This document shows, one piece after another, positions 16,352-27,781 of a DNA stretch of 64,000 nt. This DNA comes from G963668605 sp963668605 (GTDB lineage Bacteria; Acidobacteriota; Terriglobia; Bryobacterales; Bryobacteraceae), in the NCBI GenBank assembly GCA_963668605.1, contig OY764903.1:4960001-5024000 (forward strand), read 5' to 3'. The notes under the pieces were generated by a model. That model ran no database searches, was not told the origin of the DNA, and saw nothing but the letters and a program-made list of their open reading frames with translations. The position numbers were made by a program, and so were the translations under genes. Every line of letters begins with the position of its first letter. Position 1 is the first letter of the stretch.

Positions 16352-18533
16352 ACTGTTGCCTCAATTCGGTAATGCCCCAGATTCGCGGATGCCGCCAGAA
16401 ATCCGGGGCTCCGGTTTCACGATCGCTCACGACGACGTAGTCGACTCCGCGGGCCTTCAATTCTTCGACGGCCGCGCGCCGCAATCCGTGCAGTTCACGG
16501 GCGGCGATCTGTTGCGGCGCATCGCAGAGCGGTTGCCAGACGCCGTTCGCCGCGAGGCCTTCGAGCCGCAAGCGCAATGGCTGGCCAGCGGGAAGTTCCA
16601 GCGCAACCATGTCCGCGGCCGCAGCCTGACCAAAATCGACGCGCAGCCATTGGCCTTGCTTCAGCGCTTCGCGGCTGTTCCATTGCGTCACGTAACTATT
16701 GTCGAACGCCAGTTGCACATCCCAGAGGTTCGGATGCGCGCTTAAACGCCAGTGCGGCGCGCGGGGTAATTCGCGCCCTTCAAGCGAGATGCGGAATTCG
16801 GTGACGGCCCATTCTTTCGAATTGCTCAAGCCGGTCTGCAGAACGCGAACGGCGTTCAGTGTCCGTGCCGGAAACGGGAAACGCAGTTCGACCAGCGGCT
16901 CGCGCTCGATCGCGGCGGGCGCATTCAGGATGTCCGCAAGCGTTCGGCCCAGCGCCGATTGGTAGCCGACCAGGATGCGCTGCCGCATATAGGACTGCGG
17001 CAACTGGCCCGTCATAAAGACAGGCACATCGGGCGGCAGGGCCTCGTCGAAAGTTCGCGCGACCTCGTAGTCCGGTTGGTAACGCTTTCTGAACTCATCC
17101 TCCGGCTCCAGCCGTAACGCCGCGCGGAGCGGGGTCTCGCGCAGGCGCCAAGCAATGCCGTCCGCATATACGGAGGCGAAGCTTGGCCAGGAGAGCGTGA
17201 GATGGAAGAGCAGCACGGCGGGCAGCAGTCCACGCGATCCTTGCAACGCGAGGCCCAGGGCGAGCGCCACGAAGGGCATCATTGGTAGCAGGAAGCGCGC
17301 TCCATAATTACCCACATAACCCGGCAGAAACAGGACTGCGGCCAGCAGCAGCCGCCGTCCCGCGGCAAAGCGCAGCGAGAGCAGAGCGAACGGCGCCAGC
17401 ACAAACACCGGGCCGAGCAGGCCGTCCGACACGCGGCCGGCCAACGCGGCGTCGAGCAGGCCCTTCCATCGGCCAGTGCCATCCCTGAAGCTCGATAACA
17501 TCTCGCGGTACTCGCGCTCGAAGCTTATATGAACAAATGGGTTTGGAAACCACGAATTGAAGAAGGGCGCGAGCGGATTCGCCGCCCAGAGCCAATTCTT
17601 CAAGCACCACGGCACGATGGAGACCGCCGCTGCCAGCCCCACGATGGCCGCCGCTTTGCTCCACGGGTTGCCCCGCCGCAGCAACCGCCAGGCGCAATAG
17701 CCGATCGCGTAGGGAACGACCAACGCTCCGGTGTACTTCAGCGCGAAGCAGAAGCCCGCAAGCAATCCCGCCAACGGAAGCAGGCGATCCTCGCTGCTCT
17801 CGTCCCAGATCTGGAGCGCGTAAAATGCGCCGAAAGCGGCCGCTGCGAGCGCGACGTCGTTGTAGGCGCTGATGCCGTCCTTGCCGACGACCGGGCTGGC
17901 GAAGACGAGCAGCGCAGCGAACACGCCAGCTTTCGGATACCCGATCCGCCGGCCGTAGCACAGGATCAGCACCGGCAGCACCATCAGAAAACTGAAGTGC
18001 ACCAGTGCAGCAGCCGAGTGCCTGCCGAAGCAAAACGCGAACAGGAACAACATTTCGATGCCCTGCGGCATACTCGCGTACATGGTGGTTGGCATCGGGA
18101 CCAGTCCGCGGCGCCGCCAGTATTCGGCGACGATTTCGAGATGGTAGCCGCTGCCGTCCGGGCTGATCTCCGGCGCAAGCGCATTGCAGAAATAGTGAAA
18201 GCCAAAGACCACAAACGCGGCGGAAAAGAGCAGCATCCAGGCGCGCGGGAGATCCACAAAGCGTTCGAATGGGCGGGCGCGCCGCCAGGCCCAAATGCCG
18301 CCGGCCAGACACAGCGCGGCGAGCGTTTGCAGGATCCCGCGCCGGACCAGATGCAGCGAGGCCAGCAGAAACACCAATAGGCTGAGGCCCGCCGAACCCG
18401 CCAGAAACGCGAATGCTTCATGTTCGACGCGGCGCAGCCGCACACGCAGTGTCTGCAGGATGAGCAAGCCCAGTCCCAGGCACGAGGCCCAGGTCAGGGC
18501 AGCGCCGTAGAGGATCGGGAGGATTGCCGTCAT
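16323..18533 (-). CDS. Large GT-C type membrane protein with a discoidin-like C-terminal domain
   Basis: The 736-residue protein has about a dozen membrane helices in residues 1-460. The first large loop holds ISPDGSGYHLE, an acidic loop motif comparable to that of GT39/ArnT-type transferases. After the membrane part comes a soluble domain; the segment around NSREALKQGQWLRVDFGQ resembles the WLQVDLG core of F5/8-type C (discoidin) carbohydrate-binding modules. A glycan-binding tail fused to a glycosyltransferase suggests acceptor recognition outside the membrane. The start ATG overlaps the stop of the lipoprotein gene (ATGA). Confidence 0.7.
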   Translation of the reverse strand: MTAILPILYGAALTWASCLGLGLLILQTLRVRLRRVEHEAFAFLAGSAGLSLLVFLLASLHLVRRGILQTLAALCLAGGIWAWRRARPFERFVDLPRAWMLLFSAAFVVFGFHYFCNALAPEISPDGSGYHLEIVAEYWRRRGLVPMPTTMYASMPQGIEMLFLFAFCFGRHSAAALVHFSFLMVLPVLILCYGRRIGYPKAGVFAALLVFASPVVGKDGISAYNDVALAAAAFGAFYALQIWDESSEDRLLPLAGLLAGFCFALKYTGALVVPYAIGYCAWRLLRRGNPWSKAAAIVGLAAAVSIVPWCLKNWLWAANPLAPFFNSWFPNPFVHISFEREYREMLSSFRDGTGRWKGLLDAALAGRVSDGLLGPVFVLAPFALLSLRFAAGRRLLLAAVLFLPGYVGNYGARFLLPMMPFVALALGLALQGSRGLLPAVLLFHLTLSWPSFASVYADGIAWRLRETPLRAALRLEPEDEFRKRYQPDYEVARTFDEALPPDVPVFMTGQLPQSYMRQRILVGYQSALGRTLADILNAPAAIEREPLVELRFPFPARTLNAVRVLQTGLSNSKEWAVTEFRISLEGRELPRAPHWRLSAHPNLWDVQLAFDNSYVTQWNSREALKQGQWLRVDFGQAAAADMVALELPAGQPLRLRLEGLAANGVWQPLCDAPQQIAARELHGLRRAAVEELKARGVDYVVVSDRETGAPDFWRHPRIWGITELRQQYGTRLYHLD

Positions 18534-19072
18534 CTTGGCAGGAACCCCACTGCATGAATCATGAAACTAAGCTTCGCGCCGTCGCTTTCGGAGATCCAAA
18601 GTTTGTCGGTCGTGGCTGAGACGAGCGTGGGCGCGCCGGCAACGAGCCACGCTGGGGGTACTGGAGCCTCGAAGTTGTACTTGTCCGGCCTGGGGCAGCG
18701 AATCGTGCCAAGCGGCTTGCCGTTGACAAAGAATCGAATCGTGATCGGCCCCGTTTTCGAGTAGGTGATCGTGGGAACCTCGAGTTTCACGACGAGTTTG
18801 CGCTGCCTGCCGTCGCGCAACTGGAAACGCAGTTCGGGCTTTTCATACGCCCAGCGGCGCTCTCCCAGACCACTTCCGGTCATGACGTCCCGGACGACAT
18901 AGTTGTCGGCCCAAGGCTGGCTCATCTCAATGTAGTCGAGGATGGGATTAGGATCGGGTCCGGCGAAGTCCCTCCGCTGCGGCGGCGGAGGGTAGCTCTC
19001 CGGTTGACGCGAACACGACGAGAGCGCCAGGAACGGCAGAACAACTCCGATCAACAGTTGACGCGCAGGCAA
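18530..19072 (-). CDS. Hypothetical lipoprotein
   Basis: The 180-residue protein has a short basic N-terminus, a hydrophobic stretch and a lipobox-like LSSC (Cys about residue 20), followed by a Pro-rich linker. That predicts a lipid-anchored envelope protein. The mature domain looks beta-rich (ITIRFFVNGKPLGTIRC) and could be a sugar- or glycan-binding sandwich, but no family is recognised. The start assigned is TTG at 19072 without a clear ribosome site, so the true start may differ by a few codons. It is coupled to the downstream glycosyltransferase. Confidence 0.7.
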   Translation of the reverse strand: MPARQLLIGVVLPFLALSSCSRQPESYPPPPQRRDFAGPDPNPILDYIEMSQPWADNYVVRDVMTGSGLGERRWAYEKPELRFQLRDGRQRKLVVKLEVPTITYSKTGPITIRFFVNGKPLGTIRCPRPDKYNFEAPVPPAWLVAGAPTLVSATTDKLWISESDGAKLSFMIHAVGFLPR

Positions 19073-19109
19073 AACAAAGTATATCGCGGTGGAGCGGGCG
19101 GATTGCCGC

Positions 19110-19481
19110 TCAGCCCTCGCCGCAGGTCATATCAGCGGTCACGATTCCGATCGGAGTCATCAGACGGCGGGGATCGAACATGTGCTGGGGCCGGAAATCC
19201 TTGCGCGCCCATTTGGAATCGGCGTCGAATTGTACGCCGAGGAAGTAGCCGATATCGCGGTAAACACAATACCGGACTTTGCCAAGCAACTCTCCCTTGG
19301 GGTGGGCGATGCGCACTCTGATGTGCAATGGAATCGGGTCATCCAACTGTAGGCAAGCTCCAGTCACGGAGATGTCCTCCAGATTCGCGACCGTCGTCCG
19401 GTCTTCGCCGCCGGTATCCCGCCATTTCACATCGACGAGATCGGCGCACAACATTCTCGGTTCCAGCCTGCGTTCCTGCAT
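19110..19481 (-). CDS. PilZ-domain protein
   Basis: The 123-residue protein consists of a single PilZ domain, the c-di-GMP receptor fold. The N-terminal RxxxR motif is at R5-R9 (RRLEPR) and the second motif is DISVTGA (residues 36-42, the D/NxSxxG element). Both ligand-binding elements are intact, so c-di-GMP binding is expected. Stand-alone PilZ proteins usually act on a partner; the neighbours (glycosyltransferases downstream, phosphofructokinase upstream) do not identify it. A 13-bp palindrome lies upstream. Confidence 0.85.
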   Translation of the reverse strand: MQERRLEPRMLCADLVDVKWRDTGGEDRTTVANLEDISVTGACLQLDDPIPLHIRVRIAHPKGELLGKVRYCVYRDIGYFLGVQFDADSKWARKDFRPQHMFDPRRLMTPIGIVTADMTCGEG

Positions 19482-19531
19482 ACAGTTGGTCTATCGTCTT
19501 TGAGAATCAAAAGGTTTAGCGGATACAGCGA

Positions 19532-19544
19532 GGTGAATTTCACC
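19532..19544. promoter_or_regulatory. Palindrome GGTGAA-T-TTCACC upstream of the PilZ gene
   Basis: A perfect 6-bp inverted repeat around one central base lies about 50 bp before the PilZ start and downstream of the phosphofructokinase gene. It has the form of a small operator. Nothing else was recognised in 19482-19607. Confidence 0.3.
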
Positions 19545-19607
19545 CTATTCCATTCGCTTAGAACCTTGGTTCCATACCTAAGAGTAAACATACTACTGAG
19601 AGCCAGG

Positions 19608-20918
19608 TCAGGAGAATTTCGCAGGCTGGCCCGTGGCGGCCAAGACGCTACGCCACAGGTCGCCGTCGGGCGAGACGCGGCGCTTCAGGCTTGTGACGAC
19701 AGGCAGAGGGACGTGCAAGTACAACTCGTACCAGAAGCCTACCAGCATATCCGTCTTGCCGGCCATGGCGGCGTGGGTGGCGTTGCGCGCGAGTTGGTCG
19801 CAGAGCAGCGCGTCGTCGGTGTTGGCCGGGACACTGCGGATGTAATAGCTCGGGTCGAAGTAGCGCACGTTCACCGTCACGTTGAGCTCCGCAAAGTGCG
19901 CGGCGATCCGATCCTTAAGGAACAGACCGATATCCTTGTGGCGCACATTGCCGGAAGCGTCGCGGCCGACGCCCTCGCCGGGAATCAGGTCCTGCCCCGC
20001 GCCTTCGGCGACGACAACCACGGCATGGCGGCGCGTGACGACACGTTGGTAAAGCGCATCGAGAAAGCCGTTCCCGCCATTGAGCGCGAAGGGCACCTCG
20101 GGGATCAGGGCGAAGTTGACTTCCTGGCTGGCAAGCGTCGCGCCGGCGCTGATGAAGCCGGCCTCACGTCCCATCAGCTTGACCAGCGAGATGCCGTTCG
20201 GCGCGCCTTTAGACTCGACGTGGGCGCAGTCGATGACGTCCTTGGCGCGCTCGATAGCGGTACTGAAACCGAAGGAACGCCACACAAAGAAGATATCGTT
20301 GTCGACCGTCTTGGGGATGCCGATGACTGAGATTTTTGAACCGCGCCGCAGGGCCTCCCTTGCGATGTTGTGGGCGCCGCGCTGCGTGCCGTCGCCGCCA
20401 ATACAAAACAGGATTTGAATGTTTTCCCGTTCGAGAAAATCGACGGCAATCTCCGCCGGCACAGGGCCGCGCGAGCTGCCGAGCACAGTGCCGCCCTGCT
20501 GGTGTATCGATTCGACGAATTCGGAGGTCAGCACGATGGGCGGCGTGAGCGTATCGGGCAGAAACCCACTGTAGCCGTAACGGATGCCGACGACGTCCCG
20601 GATGCCGTAAAGGTGATGCAGTTGCTGGTAGAGCGAACGGATGACATTATTGAGTCCGGGACAAAGGCCGCCACAGGTCACAATCGCGGCGCGCGTTTCG
20701 GCGGGATTAAAGAAGATGTGCTCGCGCGGGCCGGCCTCTTCGATCAGCAACTGCTCCGGCGGCGGAGTCTCGCGATCGACCTGAACGGGCATCCGGGCGC
20801 AAGCCGAGTCCTTGACGAAGCAGCCGAGGCCGCTGCCGCGCTCCGCCGATAATCGCAACGGCGAGTTGTAGTTCCGCGGACCCAGCGAGGGAACGAGAAA
20901 CTGATCCTGAGTAAGCAT
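19608..20918 (-). CDS. pfkA: 6-phosphofructokinase, plant/trypanosome-like type
   Basis: It phosphorylates fructose 6-phosphate in glycolysis. The 436-residue protein has an extra N-terminal segment of about 75 residues before the catalytic core. Signatures are TCGGLCPGLNNVIRSLY (81-97), IGGDGTQRG (173-181), PKTVDND (202-208) and MGREAGF (249-255). Known family rules link G after GGD (as here) with ATP and K in PKTVDND with pyrophosphate; the combination G plus K is that of plant and trypanosomatid ATP-dependent enzymes. ATP is therefore the more likely donor. It is a single-gene unit, transcribed away from the ATP synthase operon. Confidence 0.9.
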   Translation of the reverse strand: MLTQDQFLVPSLGPRNYNSPLRLSAERGSGLGCFVKDSACARMPVQVDRETPPPEQLLIEEAGPREHIFFNPAETRAAIVTCGGLCPGLNNVIRSLYQQLHHLYGIRDVVGIRYGYSGFLPDTLTPPIVLTSEFVESIHQQGGTVLGSSRGPVPAEIAVDFLERENIQILFCIGGDGTQRGAHNIAREALRRGSKISVIGIPKTVDNDIFFVWRSFGFSTAIERAKDVIDCAHVESKGAPNGISLVKLMGREAGFISAGATLASQEVNFALIPEVPFALNGGNGFLDALYQRVVTRRHAVVVVAEGAGQDLIPGEGVGRDASGNVRHKDIGLFLKDRIAAHFAELNVTVNVRYFDPSYYIRSVPANTDDALLCDQLARNATHAAMAGKTDMLVGFWYELYLHVPLPVVTSLKRRVSPDGDLWRSVLAATGQPAKFS

Positions 20919-21102
20919 CCGGATATTTTAGCCTTGAACGCGTATGCGCCGCCGGCCATTTTCCCGGAACTCTCGCGCGGAAGCCAGTGTAGCAAAATTC
21001 AACGTATGGCGCTTGCTTCAGGCCTTGTGTTTGTGATAGCTTCGGGTGTTTGGAGGCTCTCGAAAAGCGGTATCTCCGCGGGACGCTTCGCATCGAAACC
21101 CA
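20919..21102. other. Divergent intergenic region between pfkA and the ATP synthase operon
   Basis: This 184-bp gap separates the divergent starts of the phosphofructokinase gene and the first ATP synthase gene and should hold both promoters. No strong -35/-10 pair could be picked by eye. A weak TTGCTT followed by GATAGC lies near 21008-21040 on the plus strand. A frame open upstream of ATG 21103 begins at GTG 21046, but its extra residues do not look like the family. Confidence 0.4.
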
Positions 21103-21552
21103 ATGGATTCCACTCTGCATGCATTGAGCGCAATACTGGTTCGGGCAATCCCGACATTTCTGCTCGTTTTGATCCTGCATTTCTATCTAAAGAAGGTGTT
21201 TTTCGAGCCCTTGGGCCGCGTGCTGGCCGAGCGCGATGCGGCAACGAAGGGCGCACGGGCGCAAGCCGAAGCGAGCTTGGCTAAGGCGGCCAAACTGGCT
21301 GGCGAGTATGAGGAGTCGATGCGCAACGCGCGGAGCGAGATCTACAGAGAACAGGAAGAGATGCGGCACGCCTGGCGCAACGAACAGAGCGAAGCCATGC
21401 AGGCCGAGCGCTTGAAGGCGCAGGGCCATGTGGCCGCCGCGAAGGCGGATCTAGCCCGGGAAGCAGACGAGGCGCGCCAGAAGCTGGCCGCCGACATGGA
21501 CGTCTTTGCGGCACAAATCGCAGGGCGCATGTTGGGCCGGAGGGCTGCGTGA
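21103..21552 (+). CDS. atpF: ATP synthase F0 subunit b (first of two b-type subunits)
   Basis: This is part of the peripheral stalk that keeps F1 from rotating. The 149-residue protein from ATG 21103 has one N-terminal membrane helix (about 9-26, IPTFLLVLILHFYLKKVFF), then a long charged alpha-helix rich in Ala, Glu, Arg and Lys typical of b subunits. The upstream in-frame GTG at 21046 gives an atypical N-terminus and is not preferred. It overlaps the next b-type gene in a GTGA junction. Two b-type genes in a row point to a b/b' heterodimer. Confidence 0.85.
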   Translation: MDSTLHALSAILVRAIPTFLLVLILHFYLKKVFFEPLGRVLAERDAATKGARAQAEASLAKAAKLAGEYEESMRNARSEIYREQEEMRHAWRNEQSEAMQAERLKAQGHVAAAKADLAREADEARQKLAADMDVFAAQIAGRMLGRRAA

Positions 21553-22178
21553 CGACCCTTGCTGTTGCGTTGCTGCTAAGTTTGTCTGCGTTTGCGGCGG
21601 AAGAAGGCGGACATCAGGCGGCAGCGGGCCACGAGACCGCCGCTACGGAGACGGCGGGAGAAGAAGGCGGAGGCCACGGCGGGAAGTCGAGCGAGACGCT
21701 GTTCAAGATTGTCAATTTCGTCATTCTGGCCGGCGCGCTCGGTTATCTGATTCGCAAGAACGCTCCGGCGTTTTTCCGCGCGCGCGGCGACGAAATCCAA
21801 AGAGGCATCCGGGAAGCATCCGAACTGCGCCGGGACGCGGAGCAGCGCGCGGCCGGGATCGAGCTGCGCATGAGCAACTTGAGCGGCGAGGTGGAACAGA
21901 TTCGCAAAGAGGCCGCGGCGGAAGCGGCTCGGGAGAGCGAGCGCATCCAGGCCGAAACTGCGCAGCAGTTGGAAAAGATCGGCACAAAGGCGCAGGAGGA
22001 AATTGCCTCCGCAGCGAAGGCCGCACGCCATGAGTTGAAGATGTTTGCCGCCGGGCTGGCCATACAACTGGCCGCGGATCGGATCCGGTCCGGAATGACG
22101 CCGGAAGCGCAGGATGCGCTGATCGACGGCTTCGTGAGCGATTTACAGAAAAGCCGATCCAAGCCGGAGGTTCACTAA
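21549..22178 (+). CDS. ATP synthase F0 subunit b/b' with N-terminal signal-like extension
   Basis: This is the second peripheral stalk subunit, 209 residues. Unlike the first, it begins with a hydrophobic signal-like stretch (TTLAVALLLSLSAFA) and a Gly/His/Glu-rich segment (about 19-48) before the real membrane helix (about 50-68, LFKIVNFVILAGALGYLIRK). The long coiled-coil stalk follows. The start is GTG 21549, overlapping the previous stop. The extension suggests a processed or double-spanning N-terminus. It precedes atpH by 3 bp. Confidence 0.85.
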   Translation: MTTLAVALLLSLSAFAAEEGGHQAAAGHETAATETAGEEGGGHGGKSSETLFKIVNFVILAGALGYLIRKNAPAFFRARGDEIQRGIREASELRRDAEQRAAGIELRMSNLSGEVEQIRKEAAAEAARESERIQAETAQQLEKIGTKAQEEIASAAKAARHELKMFAAGLAIQLAADRIRSGMTPEAQDALIDGFVSDLQKSRSKPEVH

Positions 22179-22181
22179 GCG

Positions 22182-22730
22182 ATGGCATCCGCGATTGCCA
22201 GCCGATATGCCAAAGCCCTTGTGGATCTGGCGTTGGCGCCCGGGTCTGAATTGAACGCGGCCGATGCCGCCGGACATATGCGGGCCTTCGAAGAGCTGTA
22301 CCGGAGCTCGCCGGAACTCGAGGGCGTGTTGCTTTCGCCCGCCGTGCCCGGACCGCGCAAGCGCGCCGTGATCGACAGCCTGACAAAGAGCCTGGGCATC
22401 CCGACGCTGATTCGCAATTTCCTTTACGTGGTAATCGACCACCGCCGTGTCGCGGAACTGGCGAATATCCGGGAAGCGTTCGAGACGCTGCTGGACGAGC
22501 GGACCGGCGTGGTGCGCGTGGATGTCGCTTCGGCGCGAGAAATGAAGGAAAGCGAGCGCGAAGCGCTGCGCAACGAATTGTCACTCGTGACGGGCAAGCA
22601 GGTGCGCGCGCAATTCGGCGTGGATGCCGCTCTGTTAGGCGGCGCTGTGGCGCACATCGGATCAACGATCTACGACGGCTCCTTGAAGGGCCAATTAGAA
22701 GCGCTGCGCGTGCAGTTGGAATCGGAATAG
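22182..22730 (+). CDS. atpH: ATP synthase F1 subunit delta
   Basis: It connects the peripheral stalk to the alpha/beta hexamer. The 182-residue sequence has the usual N-terminal ASAIASRYAKALVDLAL helix and the C-terminal family pattern LGGAVAHIGSTIYDGSLKGQL (about 150-170). Position between the b subunits and atpA is standard. Confidence 0.94.
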   Translation: MASAIASRYAKALVDLALAPGSELNAADAAGHMRAFEELYRSSPELEGVLLSPAVPGPRKRAVIDSLTKSLGIPTLIRNFLYVVIDHRRVAELANIREAFETLLDERTGVVRVDVASAREMKESEREALRNELSLVTGKQVRAQFGVDAALLGGAVAHIGSTIYDGSLKGQLEALRVQLESE

Positions 22731-22748
22731 GGAATTCAGGAAGAGAAC

Positions 22749-24278
<1,530 letters not shown>

Positions 24279-24281
24279 CAG

Positions 24282-25142
<861 letters not shown>

Positions 25143-25160
25143 CGGATTGGAAAAGATTCT

Positions 25161-26618
<1,458 letters not shown>

Positions 26619-26625
26619 AAAGTCC

Positions 26626-27030
26626 ATGGCGGGAACATTCCAGTTGGAAATCGCAACGCCGGAGCGCCTCCTGTTGAGGGAGGATGTCGCGGAGGCCCAG
26701 ATACCGGCCGCCAGCGGCTACCTCGGCATTTTGCCGGAGCATGCGCCGCTGCTTGCCGAGATGGGGATCGGCGAGTTGACCTTCACAGTGCAGGGCCGCA
26801 CCCAACGCCTCGCGGTAAGCGGCGGATGGGTGGAGGTGCTCGAGGGACACGTGCGCGTGCTTGTGGATTCGGCGGAACTGCCCGCGGACATCGACGTCGG
26901 GCGCGCCTTGGCCGCACTGAAGCGCGCGGAGGAGCGGCTTGGAAAGCCGGACCCCGGTATTGACGCGGGACGCGCGCTCAATGCGATGAAACGTGCGCAA
27001 GCCAGGCTCGCGGTAGCGGCAGCCAAGTAG
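26626..27030 (+). CDS. atpC: ATP synthase F1 subunit epsilon
   Basis: It binds gamma in the rotor and can inhibit ATP hydrolysis. The 134-residue protein has the N-terminal beta-sandwich with GYLGILPEHAPLLAEMGIG (about 32-50) and two C-terminal helices rich in Ala, Lys and Arg. It is the last gene of the operon, 7 bp after atpD. The operon has no a or c subunit gene, so atpB and atpE must be elsewhere. Confidence 0.95.
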   Translation: MAGTFQLEIATPERLLLREDVAEAQIPAASGYLGILPEHAPLLAEMGIGELTFTVQGRTQRLAVSGGWVEVLEGHVRVLVDSAELPADIDVGRALAALKRAEERLGKPDPGIDAGRALNAMKRAQARLAVAAAK

Positions 27031-27043
27031 CGCGACGGCCCGC

Positions 27044-27712
27044 TTAGGGCATCATGTTCGGGATCTTGATGATCTTCTTCTGAATGGCGTACTGAACCAG
27101 TTGCGCCTTGTTGTGAATATCCAGCTTGCGCATCAAGTTAAACTTGTGTGCCTCGATAGTCTTCACGCTCAGGTTGAGATCGCAGGCGATTTCTTTCACC
27201 GAGTTGCCCTCGGCGAGCATCTTGAGGATCTCGCGTTCGCGCGTCGTTAAAGTCGCGAAGCGAGGCAGGCGGGTGGCCGACTTGATGCGGGAGCGGAAGT
27301 CGTCCACAAGTTGTGAAAGCATGCGCGGGCTGAGATAGCTGCCACCGCGGCAGATGTCGCGCACGGCTGCGATCAGTTGCGCCGCCGGGCTGTCCTTGAG
27401 GACGTAGCCGCTCGCGCCAACTTCCATCCCCTCAACCAGATAGTCCTCGTCATCGTACATCGTGAGGAACATGACCTTCGTTTCCGGACGATTCTTTTTG
27501 ATCTGCCGAGTGGCCTCGAAGGCGCTGGTTCCGGGCATCCCGATGTCCATAAGAACGATGTCCGGGCGCACCTCGTTCGCCTTGTCGATGGCGTCGCCGC
27601 CGTTTGCAGCTTCGCCGACTACTTCCATATCCGTTTCCGCCGCGAGCAACGTTTTGATGCCTTGGCGGAAAAGCGTGTGGTCGTCCGCTAATACGATTCG
27701 AGTCTTGGCCAT
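27044..27712 (-). CDS. NarL/FixJ-family response regulator
   Basis: The 222-residue protein has a receiver domain (acidic pocket D10-D11, phosphoacceptor D56 in IVLMDIGMPG, conserved K in YVLKDS) and a LuxR-type helix-turn-helix at about 150-210 (LTTREREILKMLAEGNSVKE). It acts as a phosphorylation-dependent transcription factor. The histidine kinase gene upstream on the same strand (69-bp gap) is the likely partner. Its end converges on atpC. Confidence 0.94.
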   Translation of the reverse strand: MAKTRIVLADDHTLFRQGIKTLLAAETDMEVVGEAANGGDAIDKANEVRPDIVLMDIGMPGTSAFEATRQIKKNRPETKVMFLTMYDDEDYLVEGMEVGASGYVLKDSPAAQLIAAVRDICRGGSYLSPRMLSQLVDDFRSRIKSATRLPRFATLTTREREILKMLAEGNSVKEIACDLNLSVKTIEAHKFNLMRKLDIHNKAQLVQYAIQKKIIKIPNMMP

Positions 27713-27781
27713 AGTATTTGCCCTTCTATCTCGTTCTTGATGCCCTCGCGTTGCCGCCGGCGGAACCGCCGCCGCGGACCA

